DNA of 25,562 bases from Cyanobacteria bacterium UBA791 (GCA_002297005.1 DBIX01000050.1:6072-31633), one strand, 5' to 3'; positions 1 to 8,855 are shown, numbered from the stretch's first letter. Numbers and translations are program-made. Notes: generated from the sequence alone by a model not told the origin.

Positions 1-1691
1 AAAGATAACAATTTAGGTGCTTTTAAAACAACCATTGCATCTGCTGTTGAAGTACGCATGTTAGTTAATTTTTTAGTTTTACATACGTTTACGGCAACAT
101 CTTGTGCTCTGTTACCTTCGCCAACAATCATTCCTTTATAAACTTTTGTTTTTGGAGTGATAAAGAAAGTACCTCTATCAGCGAATTGGTCTAATGCGTA
201 AGGAACAGCTTCACCTTGTTCCCAAGCAATTAAAGAACCCATTCTTTGTTTTGGAATATCACCAGCTAAAGTATCGTATTTATTGAATGTGTGGTACATA
301 ATACCTTCACCACGAGTTAATCTAATAAATTCACCTTTAAATCCGATTAAACCTCTTGCGGGAATTACAAATTCTAATTTTGAACGAACGCCTGTTGATT
401 GCATATCTAGCATTTGAGCTTTTCTACCAGCCAAACGTTCGATGCAAGTACCAGTACATTCATCAGGCACATCAAGGAACAAGTTTTCGTAAGGTTCCAT
501 TTGAACACCGTCAATAGTCTTGTAAATAACTTCAGGTTTAGATACTTGGAATTCGTAACCCTCACGACGCATTGTTTCAATTAAAATACTTAAGTGTAAC
601 TCACCACGACCTGAAACGACCCATTTATCAGTACTATCAGTATCTTCAACTCTCATACTAACATTCTTTTCTAATTCGTCATAAAGTCTTTTTCTCAATT
701 GACGAGAAGTAACGAATTTACCCTCTTGACCAGCGTAAGGACTGTCATTTACTGAGAAATTCATTTGTAAAGTAGGTTCGTCAATATGAATAAGTGGTAA
801 TGCAACAGGATTATCTAATGAAGAAATTGTTTCACCAATTTGAACATCAGGGAAACCAGCAATACCAACAATATCACCAGCTGAAGCTTCTTCAATTTCA
901 ACACGACCTAAATCGTGGAAACCAAATAATTTTGTAATTTTACATCTTTGAACTGAACCATCAGCCTTGATTAATGATAAAGTTTCTTGAGATTTCAAGT
1001 GACCATTTTTAATTCTACCAATTGCAATTCTACCAACGTAATCGTTGTAATCCAAAGTTGTTACGTGGAATTGAAGATTTGCATCAGCATCACCCTCAGG
1101 GTGTTTAATGTTTTCGATAATGCAGTCCATCAAAGGTGCAATATTATCGCTTTCGTCTTCCAATTCTTTTTTAGCAAAACCTTGTAATGAACTTGCATAA
1201 ATAATTGGGAAATCAATTAAATCTTCGTTATCAGTTAATTCTGTAAATAAATCAAATACTTTGTCTAAAGCTAAATCAGGTTCTGCAGCTGGCTTATCAA
1301 TTTTATTGATAACAACAATAATTCTTAAACCTAATTCAAGAGCTTTTGAAAGTACAAATCTTGTTTGAGGCATTGGACCTTCTGCCGCATCAACAATAAG
1401 TAATGCACCATCCACCATACCTAATACACGCTCTACTTCCCCACCAAAATCGGCGTGACCTGGAGTGTCAACAACGTTGATATGATAACCTTTGTAATCT
1501 ACAGAGATATTTTTTGAAAGGATTGTAATCCCTCTTTCTCTTTCCAAATCGTTTGAGTCCAAAACGCAAGCTTGAACTTCTTGATTATCTCTAAATACAC
1601 CACTTTGTTTTAACATACAATCTACCATTGAAGTTTTACCGTGGTCAACGTGTGCTATTATCGCTATATTTCGTAATTTTTCAATATCCAT
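1..1691 (-). CDS. typA: Ribosome-associated GTPase TypA/BipA (3' end beyond window)
   Basis: Translational GTPase of the EF-G-like superfamily that binds the ribosome and acts in ribosome assembly and stress or cold adaptation. Translating the minus strand from the ATG at 1691 gives 563 residues with no stop before the window edge; the family is usually about 600-615, so roughly 40-50 C-terminal residues are missing. The GTPase motifs are intact: P-loop HVDHGKT at 14-20, RGIT at 53-56, DTPGH at 75-79 and NKID at 129-132. The later part has the BipA-type C-terminal features, including a GRGELHL segment and an ARGLIGFK segment. A purine-rich ribosome-binding site (AAGAAAGAAGAAG) lies just before the start. 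It is a single gene read away from the HAD gene region. Identification is secure. Confidence 0.96.
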   Translation of the reverse strand, partial: MDIEKLRNIAIIAHVDHGKTSMVDCMLKQSGVFRDNQEVQACVLDSNDLERERGITILSKNISVDYKGYHINVVDTPGHADFGGEVERVLGMVDGALLIVDAAEGPMPQTRFVLSKALELGLRIIVVINKIDKPAAEPDLALDKVFDLFTELTDNEDLIDFPIIYASSLQGFAKKELEDESDNIAPLMDCIIENIKHPEGDADANLQFHVTTLDYNDYVGRIAIGRIKNGHLKSQETLSLIKADGSVQRCKITKLFGFHDLGRVEIEEASAGDIVGIAGFPDVQIGETISSLDNPVALPLIHIDEPTLQMNFSVNDSPYAGQEGKFVTSRQLRKRLYDELEKNVSMRVEDTDSTDKWVVSGRGELHLSILIETMRREGYEFQVSKPEVIYKTIDGVQMEPYENLFLDVPDECTGTCIERLAGRKAQMLDMQSTGVRSKLEFVIPARGLIGFKGEFIRLTRGEGIMYHTFNKYDTLAGDIPKQRMGSLIAWEQGEAVPYALDQFADRGTFFITPKTKVYKGMIVGEGNRAQDVAVNVCKTKKLTNMRTSTADAMVVLKAPKLLS

Positions 1692-1731
1692 ATCTTCTTC
1701 TTTCTTTTGTGGTTTAATACTTCCGCCTTTT

Positions 1732-1760
1732 ATCGTATATAAAAAATATTTAATATTCAA
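1732..1760 (-). promoter_or_regulatory. Possible sigma-70 promoter of typA
   Basis: On the minus strand TTGAAT (1760-1755) is followed after 17 bases by TACGAT (1737-1732), a fair match to -35 and -10 boxes, about 40 bases upstream of the typA start codon. In such AT-rich DNA matches of this quality arise by chance, so this is tentative. Confidence 0.35.
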
Positions 1761-1804
1761 TAGCTATGGCTGAACCAATTATATTTTTCAACTTATAAAA
1801 AACC

Positions 1805-1967
1805 ATGTCATTCTGAAAACGTAAAAATTTGTGAGTGCAACGAACGTAAATTTTTAGTTGTTCAGAATCTTTCCAACGTTAAATTTTTAATTTTTACGAA
1901 AATATAGTTTACATTAAATTTACACACTTTTAGCTTGTAAGATTCTGAAACAAGTTCAGGATGACAT
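1805..1967. repeat. Palindromic repeat-like element (REP/MITE-like) upstream of typA
   Basis: The 312-base gap between typA and the HAD gene holds no gene but has nested inverted repeats. The outer arms are ATGTCATTCTGAA (1805-1817) and TTCAGGATGACAT (1955-1967), pairing with one wobble. An inner perfect pair is TTCAGAATCT (1861-1870) with AGATTCTGAA (1940-1949). A third 9-bp hairpin is TAAAAATTT (1822-1830) with AAATTTTTA (1848-1856). The wording 'TGTCATTCTGAA...AGATTCTGAA' is typical of short dispersed palindromic elements in many bacterial genomes. Only one copy is in this window, so dispersal cannot be shown here. Confidence 0.6.
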
Positions 1968-2003
1968 AAAAAGCATGGTAAAACTTGCAGAACCTTTAAT
2001 TTA

Positions 2004-2675
2004 CTACTTTAATATGTTTCTATCAAATTCTGTAAAATCTTTTATAACTTTATAAACTTTATCCTTATGTTTAAAGGTTTCAGGATGTTCATTTATTGCA
2101 ATAACTTTACTAATTTTTGCCTCGTTTGCAGCAGTAATTCCTGAATATGAGTCTTCAAAAACAAGTGTTTCTTCAGGTTTTAAATTCATAATTTTTAAAG
2201 CCTCTAAATAAATATCCGGATGAGGTTTTCCTAATCTCACACCATCATCATAAACAATTTTTGATGTATCAAACCATTTTTCTAGGTTAAATATTTTGAT
2301 AAAAAATTTAACATTATTAATTTCACTTCCAGTAGCAATAGTCATAGGAATATTTTTTTCTTTTAAATAATCCAAAAGATCTTCAGCACCATCAACAAGT
2401 TTGATATTCTCAGGATTTTTAAGAACCATTTGTCTATAACATTCTTCTTTTTCCCAAGCGTATTTATCAACTTCTTCTTGAGTTGGTTTTCTACCAATAG
2501 CATACTCAATAATTTCTGCATTACTTCTACCATACATATAATGCTCTAGTTCGTATTGGTCAAAAGCTTTGCCATTTCTTAGTTTTGCGGAATACTCTTT
2601 CCAAGCAATATTATGTAACTCTGTATCATTGAACAATGTACCGTTAAAATCAAAAATTATACCTTTTATCATCAT
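2004..2675 (-). CDS. HAD-superfamily phosphatase, beta-phosphoglucomutase-like, with DFNGT motif
   Basis: Cytosolic haloacid-dehalogenase-like hydrolase of 223 residues, the usual size for the phosphoglycolate phosphatase / beta-phosphoglucomutase branch. Motif I is DFNGT at residues 9-13, motif II the Thr in ATGSE near 115, motif III Lys150 in GKPHPD, and motif IV the acidic pair in VFEDS at 174-175. A helical cap lies between motifs I and II. The nucleophile Asp9 is present, but the second Asp of the usual DxD, the general acid/base in phosphomutases and many phosphatases, is Asn11. Substrate cannot be told from sequence. The gene stands alone on its strand, 141 bases from the MATE gene, and ends in TAG. 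An alternative start is the second Met. Confidence 0.88.
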   Translation of the reverse strand: MMIKGIIFDFNGTLFNDTELHNIAWKEYSAKLRNGKAFDQYELEHYMYGRSNAEIIEYAIGRKPTQEEVDKYAWEKEECYRQMVLKNPENIKLVDGAEDLLDYLKEKNIPMTIATGSEINNVKFFIKIFNLEKWFDTSKIVYDDGVRLGKPHPDIYLEALKIMNLKPEETLVFEDSYSGITAANEAKISKVIAINEHPETFKHKDKVYKVIKDFTEFDRNILK

Positions 2676-2716
2676 AAATCTTCTCCATTTTTCTTAAATT
2701 GTACTATAATAAAATT

Positions 2717-2866
2717 ATGATTAACAAGAAAAAGAAGAAAAAATTTACGTTAAATACAAAAAACTGGGGCGTTAACATAGATAAAAACGAATACAGCGAA
2801 ATTATCTTATCAAATTCTAATCACCCTGAGGACAGTTTACGTCAGAAATCAAGTCGTAATTCTTAA
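2717..2866 (+). CDS. Possible small basic protein (49 aa), unknown
   Basis: An open frame from ATG 2717 to TAA 2866 fills the gap between the HAD and MATE genes and overlaps the last 50 bases of the MATE gene on the other strand. It encodes 49 residues with an N-terminal run of six lysines followed by a Trp-Gly-Val-Asn stretch and a polar tail. A TATAAT hexamer at 2705-2710 sits only 6 bases before the start, with no convincing Shine-Dalgarno site. I do not recognise it. It could be a real small protein on a leaderless-like message, or chance. Confidence 0.3.
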   Translation: MINKKKKKKFTLNTKNWGVNIDKNEYSEIILSNSNHPEDSLRQKSSRNS

Positions 2867-4169
2867 GAGTTTTATTCAAATTTATAGATAGAATTATGCA
2901 TAAAATAATTGACGCAACTGTTAGACCTAGCCAAAATCCTATCAAATGCATATCTTTATACAAGGCTAAATAAATACCTAAAGGCATACCAATAATAATA
3001 TAACCAATAATATTTGTAATCATAACTATATTTGTATTTTTCAAGCCTTTAAAAATTCCACCCAATGTAACTTGCAATCCATCAGTAATTTCAAATATTG
3101 CAAGGAAAATCATAACTGGAATAATAATTGTAATTAAATTAACATCAGTAGAGAACAAAGATGCCAACTGTTTTGGAAATACAGCAATAAAAACACCGCA
3201 AAGCAACATAAAAGCTTCGGTAAGAATACAACTTGTAAGCGAATATCTTTTTATATCAGTAAGATTCTTTGCCCCATTAGCATAACCAACCTTAATTGTT
3301 GTTGCCATTGAAATAGACATCGGTATCATAAAGGTTGTATTAATTATTGATAGCAAAATACTTTGAGCCGCAGCATAAACTCCAGCCATTCTTCCGACTA
3401 AAATTGTGATAATATTGAAAGCTAAAAATTCAACGCAAACAGCGAAAGAAATTGGCAAACCAATAATTAAAAGGTTTTTATAATAATCCTTGTATTCTTT
3501 ATCAACAATTTTCACCTTAAAAGTAAACAAATAGAACCCTAGAATAGCCAAGCCCATAAGAGTTCTTGTTAAAGTTGTTGCCAATGCTAAACCTGATTCA
3601 CCCATCTCTGGGAAAGGTCCAACACCAAATGCAAATATCCAGTTAAAACTTACATTAAAGAAAATTGCAATAATAACTATTAAATTTGGAATAAAAACAA
3701 TTTTATAAGACTGCAAAAATTCTTTCATAGCCTTAAATAAATAATCTCCGAAAGTTGAGAATGCAAAAATCCACGTATAGTTATTCATCATCGGAATAAG
3801 TTTTTTCTCAAACCCTAACATAGGATAAAGTGGAATAACCGCCAAAATTGCAAAAAAGCTAAGAGTCGCCAATAACATAGAAAATTTAATTGATGGAATT
3901 AAATAATTTTTGGCAGACTTTTTAGCCCCAAGTTGATTTGACAAATAAGCAGAAACGCTACTCAAAAGTGCAATTCCGAAAATAAAAATAATACTTGTAA
4001 TTGCACCAGAAATACTGACTGCAGCAAGTACATCAGTAGAATATCTTGCACCTACAAAAACATCACCTAAAAATATTAATGCAAAACCAATGCAACCCAT
4101 AATTATAGGCAAGGATAAATCTAGTAAATCTTTAGAATATTTTTTAAAAACTTCAAAATTATAATTCAA
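2817..4169 (-). CDS. MATE-family multidrug/cation efflux transporter
   Basis: Polytopic inner-membrane protein of 450 residues, standard MATE length, with about twelve hydrophobic segments in two related halves. The family exports drugs or metabolites in exchange for Na+ or H+. MATE features include the N-terminal LSLPIIMGCIGFALIFLGD segment in TM1, the LSNQLGAKKS loop near 80 and the corresponding IKVGYANGAKN loop in the second half. The ATG at 4169 overlaps the 3' end of the upstream 191-aa gene by 11 bases, indicating translational coupling at the end of the gmk-containing run. It stops at TAG, which shows that TAG is a terminator in this genome. The substrate is unknown. Confidence 0.93.
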   Translation of the reverse strand: MNYNFEVFKKYSKDLLDLSLPIIMGCIGFALIFLGDVFVGARYSTDVLAAVSISGAITSIIFIFGIALLSSVSAYLSNQLGAKKSAKNYLIPSIKFSMLLATLSFFAILAVIPLYPMLGFEKKLIPMMNNYTWIFAFSTFGDYLFKAMKEFLQSYKIVFIPNLIVIIAIFFNVSFNWIFAFGVGPFPEMGESGLALATTLTRTLMGLAILGFYLFTFKVKIVDKEYKDYYKNLLIIGLPISFAVCVEFLAFNIITILVGRMAGVYAAAQSILLSIINTTFMIPMSISMATTIKVGYANGAKNLTDIKRYSLTSCILTEAFMLLCGVFIAVFPKQLASLFSTDVNLITIIIPVMIFLAIFEITDGLQVTLGGIFKGLKNTNIVMITNIIGYIIIGMPLGIYLALYKDMHLIGFWLGLTVASIILCIILSINLNKTLKNYDLISDVNCPQGD

Positions 4170-4734
4170 ACGATGTTCCTTTACTCATAACTCTATCTTG
4201 TCTAAAATAACTATAATAAGGATTTGCTCGCTTTATTATATCCATATAATATTCGTAATTTCTTTTAAACTCCGTAGTATTTTTATTAATATATTGGATA
4301 GAAATTACAGCCTCTTGAGCGGATGCAACCCTATAAATATCGCATTGAGATTTAATATTTCTATTTGAAGCTATACATCTTGTTGCAATAGCATTTTCAC
4401 GACCTTTATAAACATAAATATATGGTCTAGTATTATTTTTTCTCTCCAAACTTTTTGTCAAAGAAGTCAAAAATACAAGTGAATTAACATTTGTACCTAA
4501 TTGATGTTTATAGGAGTGAAAAATATATGTTTCTGTCCAGTTCAAATAACTTTGACCTTGAGGAACAAATTGAATAATTCTTTCGTTTGCTTGAGTCTTG
4601 TTATAAACAACCGTCCAAACTTTATCTTCAGGAAAATTGATTATAACAGTTTGGTATGCATAACAAATTCCTTGTATTACTACAATCAATAAAAATATAC
4701 TAAATATTGTTAAAAGGAGATTTTTCTTTTGCAT
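4159..4734 (-). CDS. Exported or membrane-anchored protein of unknown function (191 aa)
   Basis: A basic N-terminus (MQKK) and a hydrophobic stretch at about residues 5-27 form a signal peptide or membrane anchor. The remaining ~165 residues are polar and rich in Asn, Tyr and aromatic residues, suggesting a small globular extracytoplasmic domain. I recognise no family. The start overlaps the 3' end of the Nif3-like gene by 35 bases and its own 3' end overlaps the MATE start by 11, so it belongs to the same transcription unit. Two Cys in the mature part (near 117 and 131) could form a disulfide. Confidence 0.8.
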   Translation of the reverse strand: MQKKNLLLTIFSIFLLIVVIQGICYAYQTVIINFPEDKVWTVVYNKTQANERIIQFVPQGQSYLNWTETYIFHSYKHQLGTNVNSLVFLTSLTKSLERKNNTRPYIYVYKGRENAIATRCIASNRNIKSQCDIYRVASAQEAVISIQYINKNTTEFKRNYEYYMDIIKRANPYYSYFRQDRVMSKGTSFEL

Positions 4735-5395
4735 AAATTAGTTCCACATCGTCTTGCAACATATTATATAGCGTTTTAAGGACAGGTCTTTCACTTTCAA
4801 AGTGACCCATATCAATTATGATAATCTTACTATCAACAGCCGTATGATATTTTAAATCACCAGTTATAAACACATCATACTTTCTGTCTTCTGCGTCTTT
4901 TAAAAATTCACTTCCTGAACCAGTACATAACGCAATCTTTTTAACGTAAGTCTTTCTACTATTATTAACATATCTTGCATTTTTTGACAATTTCTTAACT
5001 TGTTTTAAGAGATTTGCTAAAGACATTTTTTCTTTTAATTCAATATATCTAACAAATTCGTCTATTTCAAAGAATTTAACATCCAAATTGAGTTCATCAA
5101 TCAGCGTATCTGTTGTTCCACCCTCTGCCTTATCCAAATTAGTATGTGCACAATACATTTGAATATTTTTAAATTCAGTCGGCACATAAAAAAGTGGATG
5201 ATGCGAAATTATCATATCACAATTATTTTTGAGAGCTTGCTTAACAACATCTTCTGTAATAGTTAGTGCAAGCATAACTTTTTTTACATCAGCAGAATTT
5301 TCACAATCAACAATCCAGCCCGAACAATCCCAAGGTTCTTGAGTTTCAGGCGGTGCTATTTTTTCTATTTTTTTTACTAATTTGTATTTATTCAT
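4700..5395 (-). CDS. Nif3-like dinuclear metal centre protein (YbgI/YqfO family)
   Basis: Member of the Nif3/YbgI family of hexameric proteins with a two-metal site, often annotated 'GTP cyclohydrolase 1 type 2 homolog', whose physiological role is unsettled. Family metal ligands are visible: ISHHPLF with His65-His66, HTNLD with His84 and Asp88, GDLKYH near 178-183 and GHFESE with His197 and Glu199 or Glu201. At 231 residues it is the short YbgI-type form without the inserted PII-like domain seen in some homologues. It overlaps the gmk stop by 8 bases and is expected to be co-translated with it. Confidence 0.9.
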   Translation of the reverse strand: MNKYKLVKKIEKIAPPETQEPWDCSGWIVDCENSADVKKVMLALTITEDVVKQALKNNCDMIISHHPLFYVPTEFKNIQMYCAHTNLDKAEGGTTDTLIDELNLDVKFFEIDEFVRYIELKEKMSLANLLKQVKKLSKNARYVNNSRKTYVKKIALCTGSGSEFLKDAEDRKYDVFITGDLKYHTAVDSKIIIIDMGHFESERPVLKTLYNMLQDDVELIYAKEKSPFNNI

Positions 5396-5948
5396 TGTTT
5401 TCTTTTTTAAAAATATTTTCCAAATTATTTACAGCATTTTCGACAGTATCATTTACGACAACATAATCATATTGCTTTGATTTTTCTTGTTCTGCCTCAA
5501 CACAACTCAATCTTTTTTGAATAGCTTCCTCTGTTTCTGTACCTCTACCGATTAGACGTTTTTTTAATTCCTCTAAAGAGGGTGGTGCTATAAAAATTAA
5601 AACAGCTTCTGGCATAATATCTTTAATTTGTAATGCACCTTGAGTATCAATTTCTAAAAGTACATTTTGACCATTTTTCAAAGTTTCTTCAACAAAAGCT
5701 TTTTTTGTGCCATAGCAGTTTCCAGAAAACTCAGCCCATTCAATAAATTCATTATTATCAACCGAATTTAAGAAATCTTTTCTTTCAACAAAGAAATAAT
5801 GTTCGCCGTGTTTTTCACCATCACGAGGTTTTCTTGTTGTCGTTGAAACAGATAATTTAACGTTTGCATTATTATTTTTTAGTAATTCTTTTATAACAGT
5901 TCCCTTGCCCACGCCTGAAGAACCTGAAATTATAAATAATTTATTCAT
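5388..5948 (-). CDS. gmk: Guanylate kinase
   Basis: Cytosolic nucleotide kinase that phosphorylates GMP to GDP with ATP, essential for GTP supply. The 186-residue length fits. The P-loop is SGSSGVGKGT near residues 8-17, the GMP-binding segment STTTRKPRDGEKHGEHYFF begins at about 35, and the following VLLEIDTQGALQ and the lid with RLIGRGTETEE are typical. It is preceded by the OPA transporter gene 11 bases upstream and overlaps the Nif3-like gene downstream. Identification is secure. Confidence 0.96.
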   Translation of the reverse strand: MNKLFIISGSSGVGKGTVIKELLKNNNANVKLSVSTTTRKPRDGEKHGEHYFFVERKDFLNSVDNNEFIEWAEFSGNCYGTKKAFVEETLKNGQNVLLEIDTQGALQIKDIMPEAVLIFIAPPSLEELKKRLIGRGTETEEAIQKRLSCVEAEQEKSKQYDYVVVNDTVENAVNNLENIFKKENNE

Positions 5949-5959
5949 ACTTATCCTTT

Positions 5960-7420
5960 TTACTTAACTTCAACTTTATCTTGTGTGTTACTTTCTACAA
6001 CCTCTTCTGCTAGTTTTTGTTTTTTACTTTTAACAGAAGTATACATTATAATAATTAAACACATTAAGATTCCAATAATTGCCGAAGATACCCAAAATAT
6101 AACTGCACCTAACCAACCATTGTTGAATTTAGCTTGGAATAAATCAATCATAAACCCAGTACCAGTCGAAGAAAGAACTGCTCCAACATAACCGCACATA
6201 CCAGTAAAACCAAGGGCAGCAGAAGCAACTTCTTTTGATGTAGCTTCTAATGCACAAACACCACCTAGCAATAATTGAGGTCCAGCAGTAAATGCACCGA
6301 TTAAGGCTGCAAGTACATAATCAAATGGATCATAAGTATTAAGGTGGAATAAAACTAAACAAGTTCCTAAGCCAATGAAAAAGAAAATATTAGTAGGGAT
6401 TCTACTACCTGAGCTTGCACGGTCTGAAAACCAACCAGCTGCAATAGCACCTAGCGAACCAACTACCGCAAGAGAACTTAATTTTGCAGTTGCAATAGCA
6501 AGAGTATCACCTTTATATTCCATTAAGTATTTAACAAACCAATCTTCTGTACCAAAACGAATTACATATACAAAAGAATAAGCAATAGCTAATAACCAAA
6601 GAATCTTATTGCAGATAATGTATTTTTTTAACATCTCAAAATAAGACATGTTATGTTTTTTCTCTTCTTCTTGTTTATCAATTGGTTCATTTTTATAAAC
6701 ATCAATATCCGGTAAACCTAAAGACTGAGGTCTATCACGTAATGCCCAAAATAAAAATAAACCAGTAATAGTAACTAAAATAGCTTCAATACCAAAAGCC
6801 ATTTTCCAACCAAATTTACCAATCAAAACACCTGAAATCATAACTGTAAAAAATACGCCTAGTTGGTGCGAAGTTGACCAAATAGACCATTTAGTCGCAC
6901 GTTCTGATTTTGCAATCCAATAAGAGAGAGCTTTTGCAATTGGTGGAAAAATCATTGATTGAAACCAACCGTTAGCTCCCCAAAAGAAAGTTAACACCCA
7001 CAATAAAATTGTTGCAGATGGCAAGCCAAAAAATGAAACATGCCCTGGAGTGATAAATACTGCACTATATACAAAACAAATATTTGCGATTGCAGAAATT
7101 ATCATCGCAGTTGGTAAAAAAGTTCTAACATTACTACGGTCAGCTAAAATACCATTACAAAATTTACCAATACCGTAAGTCATATATAGAGAAGAACCCA
7201 ATATACCTAATTGAGTATTTGTATAACCCAAATCTTGACCAATAAATGGCAAAGCTACAGCAATATTTTTTCTACAAAAGTGAGCAACAATGTATGCAAT
7301 ATAAACAGAGATAAAAATTCTCCAAGTCCAATGCTTATACATTTTATCTACTTTTTGCTTATCTTGAATTTCCTCTTTTATAGGAGGCTCTTTAAAATAA
7401 TCTACTATGAAATTTGACAT
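5960..7420 (-). CDS. MFS transporter, organophosphate:phosphate antiporter (OPA/GlpT-like) type
   Basis: Major facilitator superfamily permease, 486 residues with about twelve membrane segments, cytoplasmic N-terminus and a charged C-terminal tail. The YIVAHFCRKNIAVALP segment in TM1, the SATKWSIWSTSHQLG-type stretch (SERATKWSIWS... around 170) and the GWFSDR loop in the second half place it with the GlpT/UhpT/PgtP organophosphate:phosphate antiporters, which import glycerol-3-phosphate or sugar phosphates in exchange for phosphate. The exact substrate cannot be read. It lies 16 bases after the DnaQ-like gene and 11 before gmk in one run. Confidence 0.87.
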   Translation of the reverse strand: MSNFIVDYFKEPPIKEEIQDKQKVDKMYKHWTWRIFISVYIAYIVAHFCRKNIAVALPFIGQDLGYTNTQLGILGSSLYMTYGIGKFCNGILADRSNVRTFLPTAMIISAIANICFVYSAVFITPGHVSFFGLPSATILLWVLTFFWGANGWFQSMIFPPIAKALSYWIAKSERATKWSIWSTSHQLGVFFTVMISGVLIGKFGWKMAFGIEAILVTITGLFLFWALRDRPQSLGLPDIDVYKNEPIDKQEEEKKHNMSYFEMLKKYIICNKILWLLAIAYSFVYVIRFGTEDWFVKYLMEYKGDTLAIATAKLSSLAVVGSLGAIAAGWFSDRASSGSRIPTNIFFFIGLGTCLVLFHLNTYDPFDYVLAALIGAFTAGPQLLLGGVCALEATSKEVASAALGFTGMCGYVGAVLSSTGTGFMIDLFQAKFNNGWLGAVIFWVSSAIIGILMCLIIIMYTSVKSKKQKLAEEVVESNTQDKVEVK

Positions 7421-7436
7421 TACCTTTTCCTACTAC

Positions 7437-8354
7437 TTATTTATTATTTTTTGCAATATGAACATTCTTTGTTTCAGAAATTTCTTGACGGGCATTTTGA
7501 AGTGTTTCTTTTTGTTCTAGAGTAAGACTATTGCTATTGCATAATCTATCTACAAAGCCATTATTTAATTTAACAGCTTTTTCCAAAGCACCAATGTCCT
7601 CAAGAACTTGCTTAATGTCTTTAAAATTGTAGCTATAAGATTGTTTTGATAAGTATGAAAGAACTTCACCTGTTTGAGAAGTAATAGTCTTTCCACCTAG
7701 TTCAAAGTACAATTTAAAGACAGATTTTAAATCTTGTAGTTCGGATTGAAGTGTAGTTACTGTATTTTGAATTCTTACAAATCTTTCAAATAAATATTCA
7801 ACATTTTCTAATTGAGATTCTTCCCATTTATTTTTTTGTAAGAATAATTTTTTAAGTTGTGGATAAGCCAAAGCTAACCCCATAGTATCTGCCATAGCTC
7901 TATGGTGGTCATGAAAATCTACATGAAATCTTGTACATAAGTTTTCAAGCCCATGAGATTCTAATTCAGGATAAACTTCTTTAAACATATATTGAGAATC
8001 AATACGAGAGTTTTCAAGAGGTTTTCCAAAACATCTTAAAGAAGCTTCGTTAAGGAATTGATAATCAAAAATGGCATTGTGTGCAACAATTGGATATTCA
8101 CCAATAAATTCCATAATTTGTGGCATAACTTCAGCCTCAGTTGGGGCATCCTTAACCATATCTTCTGTAATACCGTGGATTGCAATTGATGACTTTCTAA
8201 TATGTTGTTGAGGATTAATAAGAGTTTGGAACTCGTCTTTCACCTTACCGTTTTCAAGTCTAACCGCTGCAAACTCAATAATTCGTTCTTTTGTAAAATC
8301 TAAACCGGTTGTTTCTGTATCTAAAACTATTTCTATAACTTTTTTTCTTGCCAT
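7437..8354 (-). CDS. DnaQ-like 3'-5' exonuclease (DEDDh), epsilon/PolC-exonuclease type
   Basis: The N-terminal ~175 residues form a DEDDh exonuclease: Exo I is LDTETTGLD (Asp12, Glu14), Exo II HNAIFDYQF with Asp97, and Exo III HHRAMADT with His151 and Asp156. All catalytic residues are present. The C-terminal ~120 residues are charged and helical, unlike the short tail of a classical epsilon subunit (about 240 residues), so this could be a proofreading subunit or a stand-alone repair or RNA exonuclease. It is the first gene of the minus-strand run leading into gmk and MATE and is divergent from thioredoxin. A GGAAAG ribosome-binding site precedes the ATG. Confidence 0.9.
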   Translation of the reverse strand: MARKKVIEIVLDTETTGLDFTKERIIEFAAVRLENGKVKDEFQTLINPQQHIRKSSIAIHGITEDMVKDAPTEAEVMPQIMEFIGEYPIVAHNAIFDYQFLNEASLRCFGKPLENSRIDSQYMFKEVYPELESHGLENLCTRFHVDFHDHHRAMADTMGLALAYPQLKKLFLQKNKWEESQLENVEYLFERFVRIQNTVTTLQSELQDLKSVFKLYFELGGKTITSQTGEVLSYLSKQSYSYNFKDIKQVLEDIGALEKAVKLNNGFVDRLCNSNSLTLEQKETLQNARQEISETKNVHIAKNNK

Positions 8355-8463
8355 TTATCTTTCCAACTAATTAGTAAACTGATTATGATAACATTAGGGT
8401 AACACAAAAATAATTTTTATGCTAATATAAAATTAAATTGTAGGGAAATAAAGGAGATTAGGA
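8355..8463. promoter_or_regulatory. Divergent intergenic region between exonuclease operon and trxA
   Basis: These 109 AT-rich bases must hold promoters for both directions. On the plus strand a TATAAA-like hexamer lies in GCTAATATAAAATT, about 40 bases before trxA, and AAAGGAGAT (near 8450-8458) is a strong Shine-Dalgarno site. No clear -35 is visible on either strand. Confidence 0.45.
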
Positions 8464-8787
8464 ATGTCTAACGCAATTGATATAAATGAAGAAAATTTTA
8501 AATCAGAAGTTTTAGAAGCATCAACACCAGTTCTTGTAGATTTTTGGGCAACATGGTGTGGACCTTGCAGAAAATTAGCTCCTGTACTTGACGAAATTGC
8601 AACAGAAATGGGCGAAAAAGTTAAAGTTGTAAGAGTTAACGCTGATGAATGCTTAAATGTTGCAAAAGAATATTCAATTTCAGGTTTACCAAGTTTACTT
8701 GTATTTGCAAATGGAGAACCTGTTGAGAGAATGGTTGGTTTAATGCCAAAATCAACAATTATTAGTAATATCGAAAAACATTTATAA
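8464..8787 (+). CDS. trxA: Thioredoxin
   Basis: Cytosolic dithiol-disulfide oxidoreductase of 107 residues, the standard thioredoxin length. The active site WCGPC is at residues 31-35 after the conserved VLVDFWAT strand, and the cis-proline lies in SGLPSLLVF (Pro76). It reduces ribonucleotide reductase, peroxiredoxins and similar partners using thioredoxin reductase. A strong Shine-Dalgarno (AAAGGAG) precedes the ATG, and a perfect 18-bp hairpin terminator follows 15 bases after the stop, so it is monocistronic. Confidence 0.97.
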   Translation: MSNAIDINEENFKSEVLEASTPVLVDFWATWCGPCRKLAPVLDEIATEMGEKVKVVRVNADECLNVAKEYSISGLPSLLVFANGEPVERMVGLMPKSTIISNIEKHL

Positions 8788-8802
8788 TTTAAAATAGATA
8801 AT

Positions 8803-8848
8803 AAAAGAGATGGCGAAACGTTTCACGTTTCGCCATCTCTTTTTATCA
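8803..8848. terminator. Strong Rho-independent terminator, likely bidirectional
   Basis: A perfect 18-bp stem (8803-8820 with 8826-8843) and a 5-base loop (TTTCA) are flanked by A-rich and T-rich ends on both strands. It ends the trxA transcript on the plus strand and, from the other side, the 130-aa minus-strand gene that stops at 8856. Confidence 0.93.
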
Positions 8849-8855
8849 AAACTTG

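Noticed and set aside
987..1187. Short plus-strand open frame inside typA
   Set aside because: It is entirely antisense to strongly conserved typA coding sequence. Similar antisense shadows occur over the MFS, rfbD, rfbA, decarboxylase and phage structural genes.
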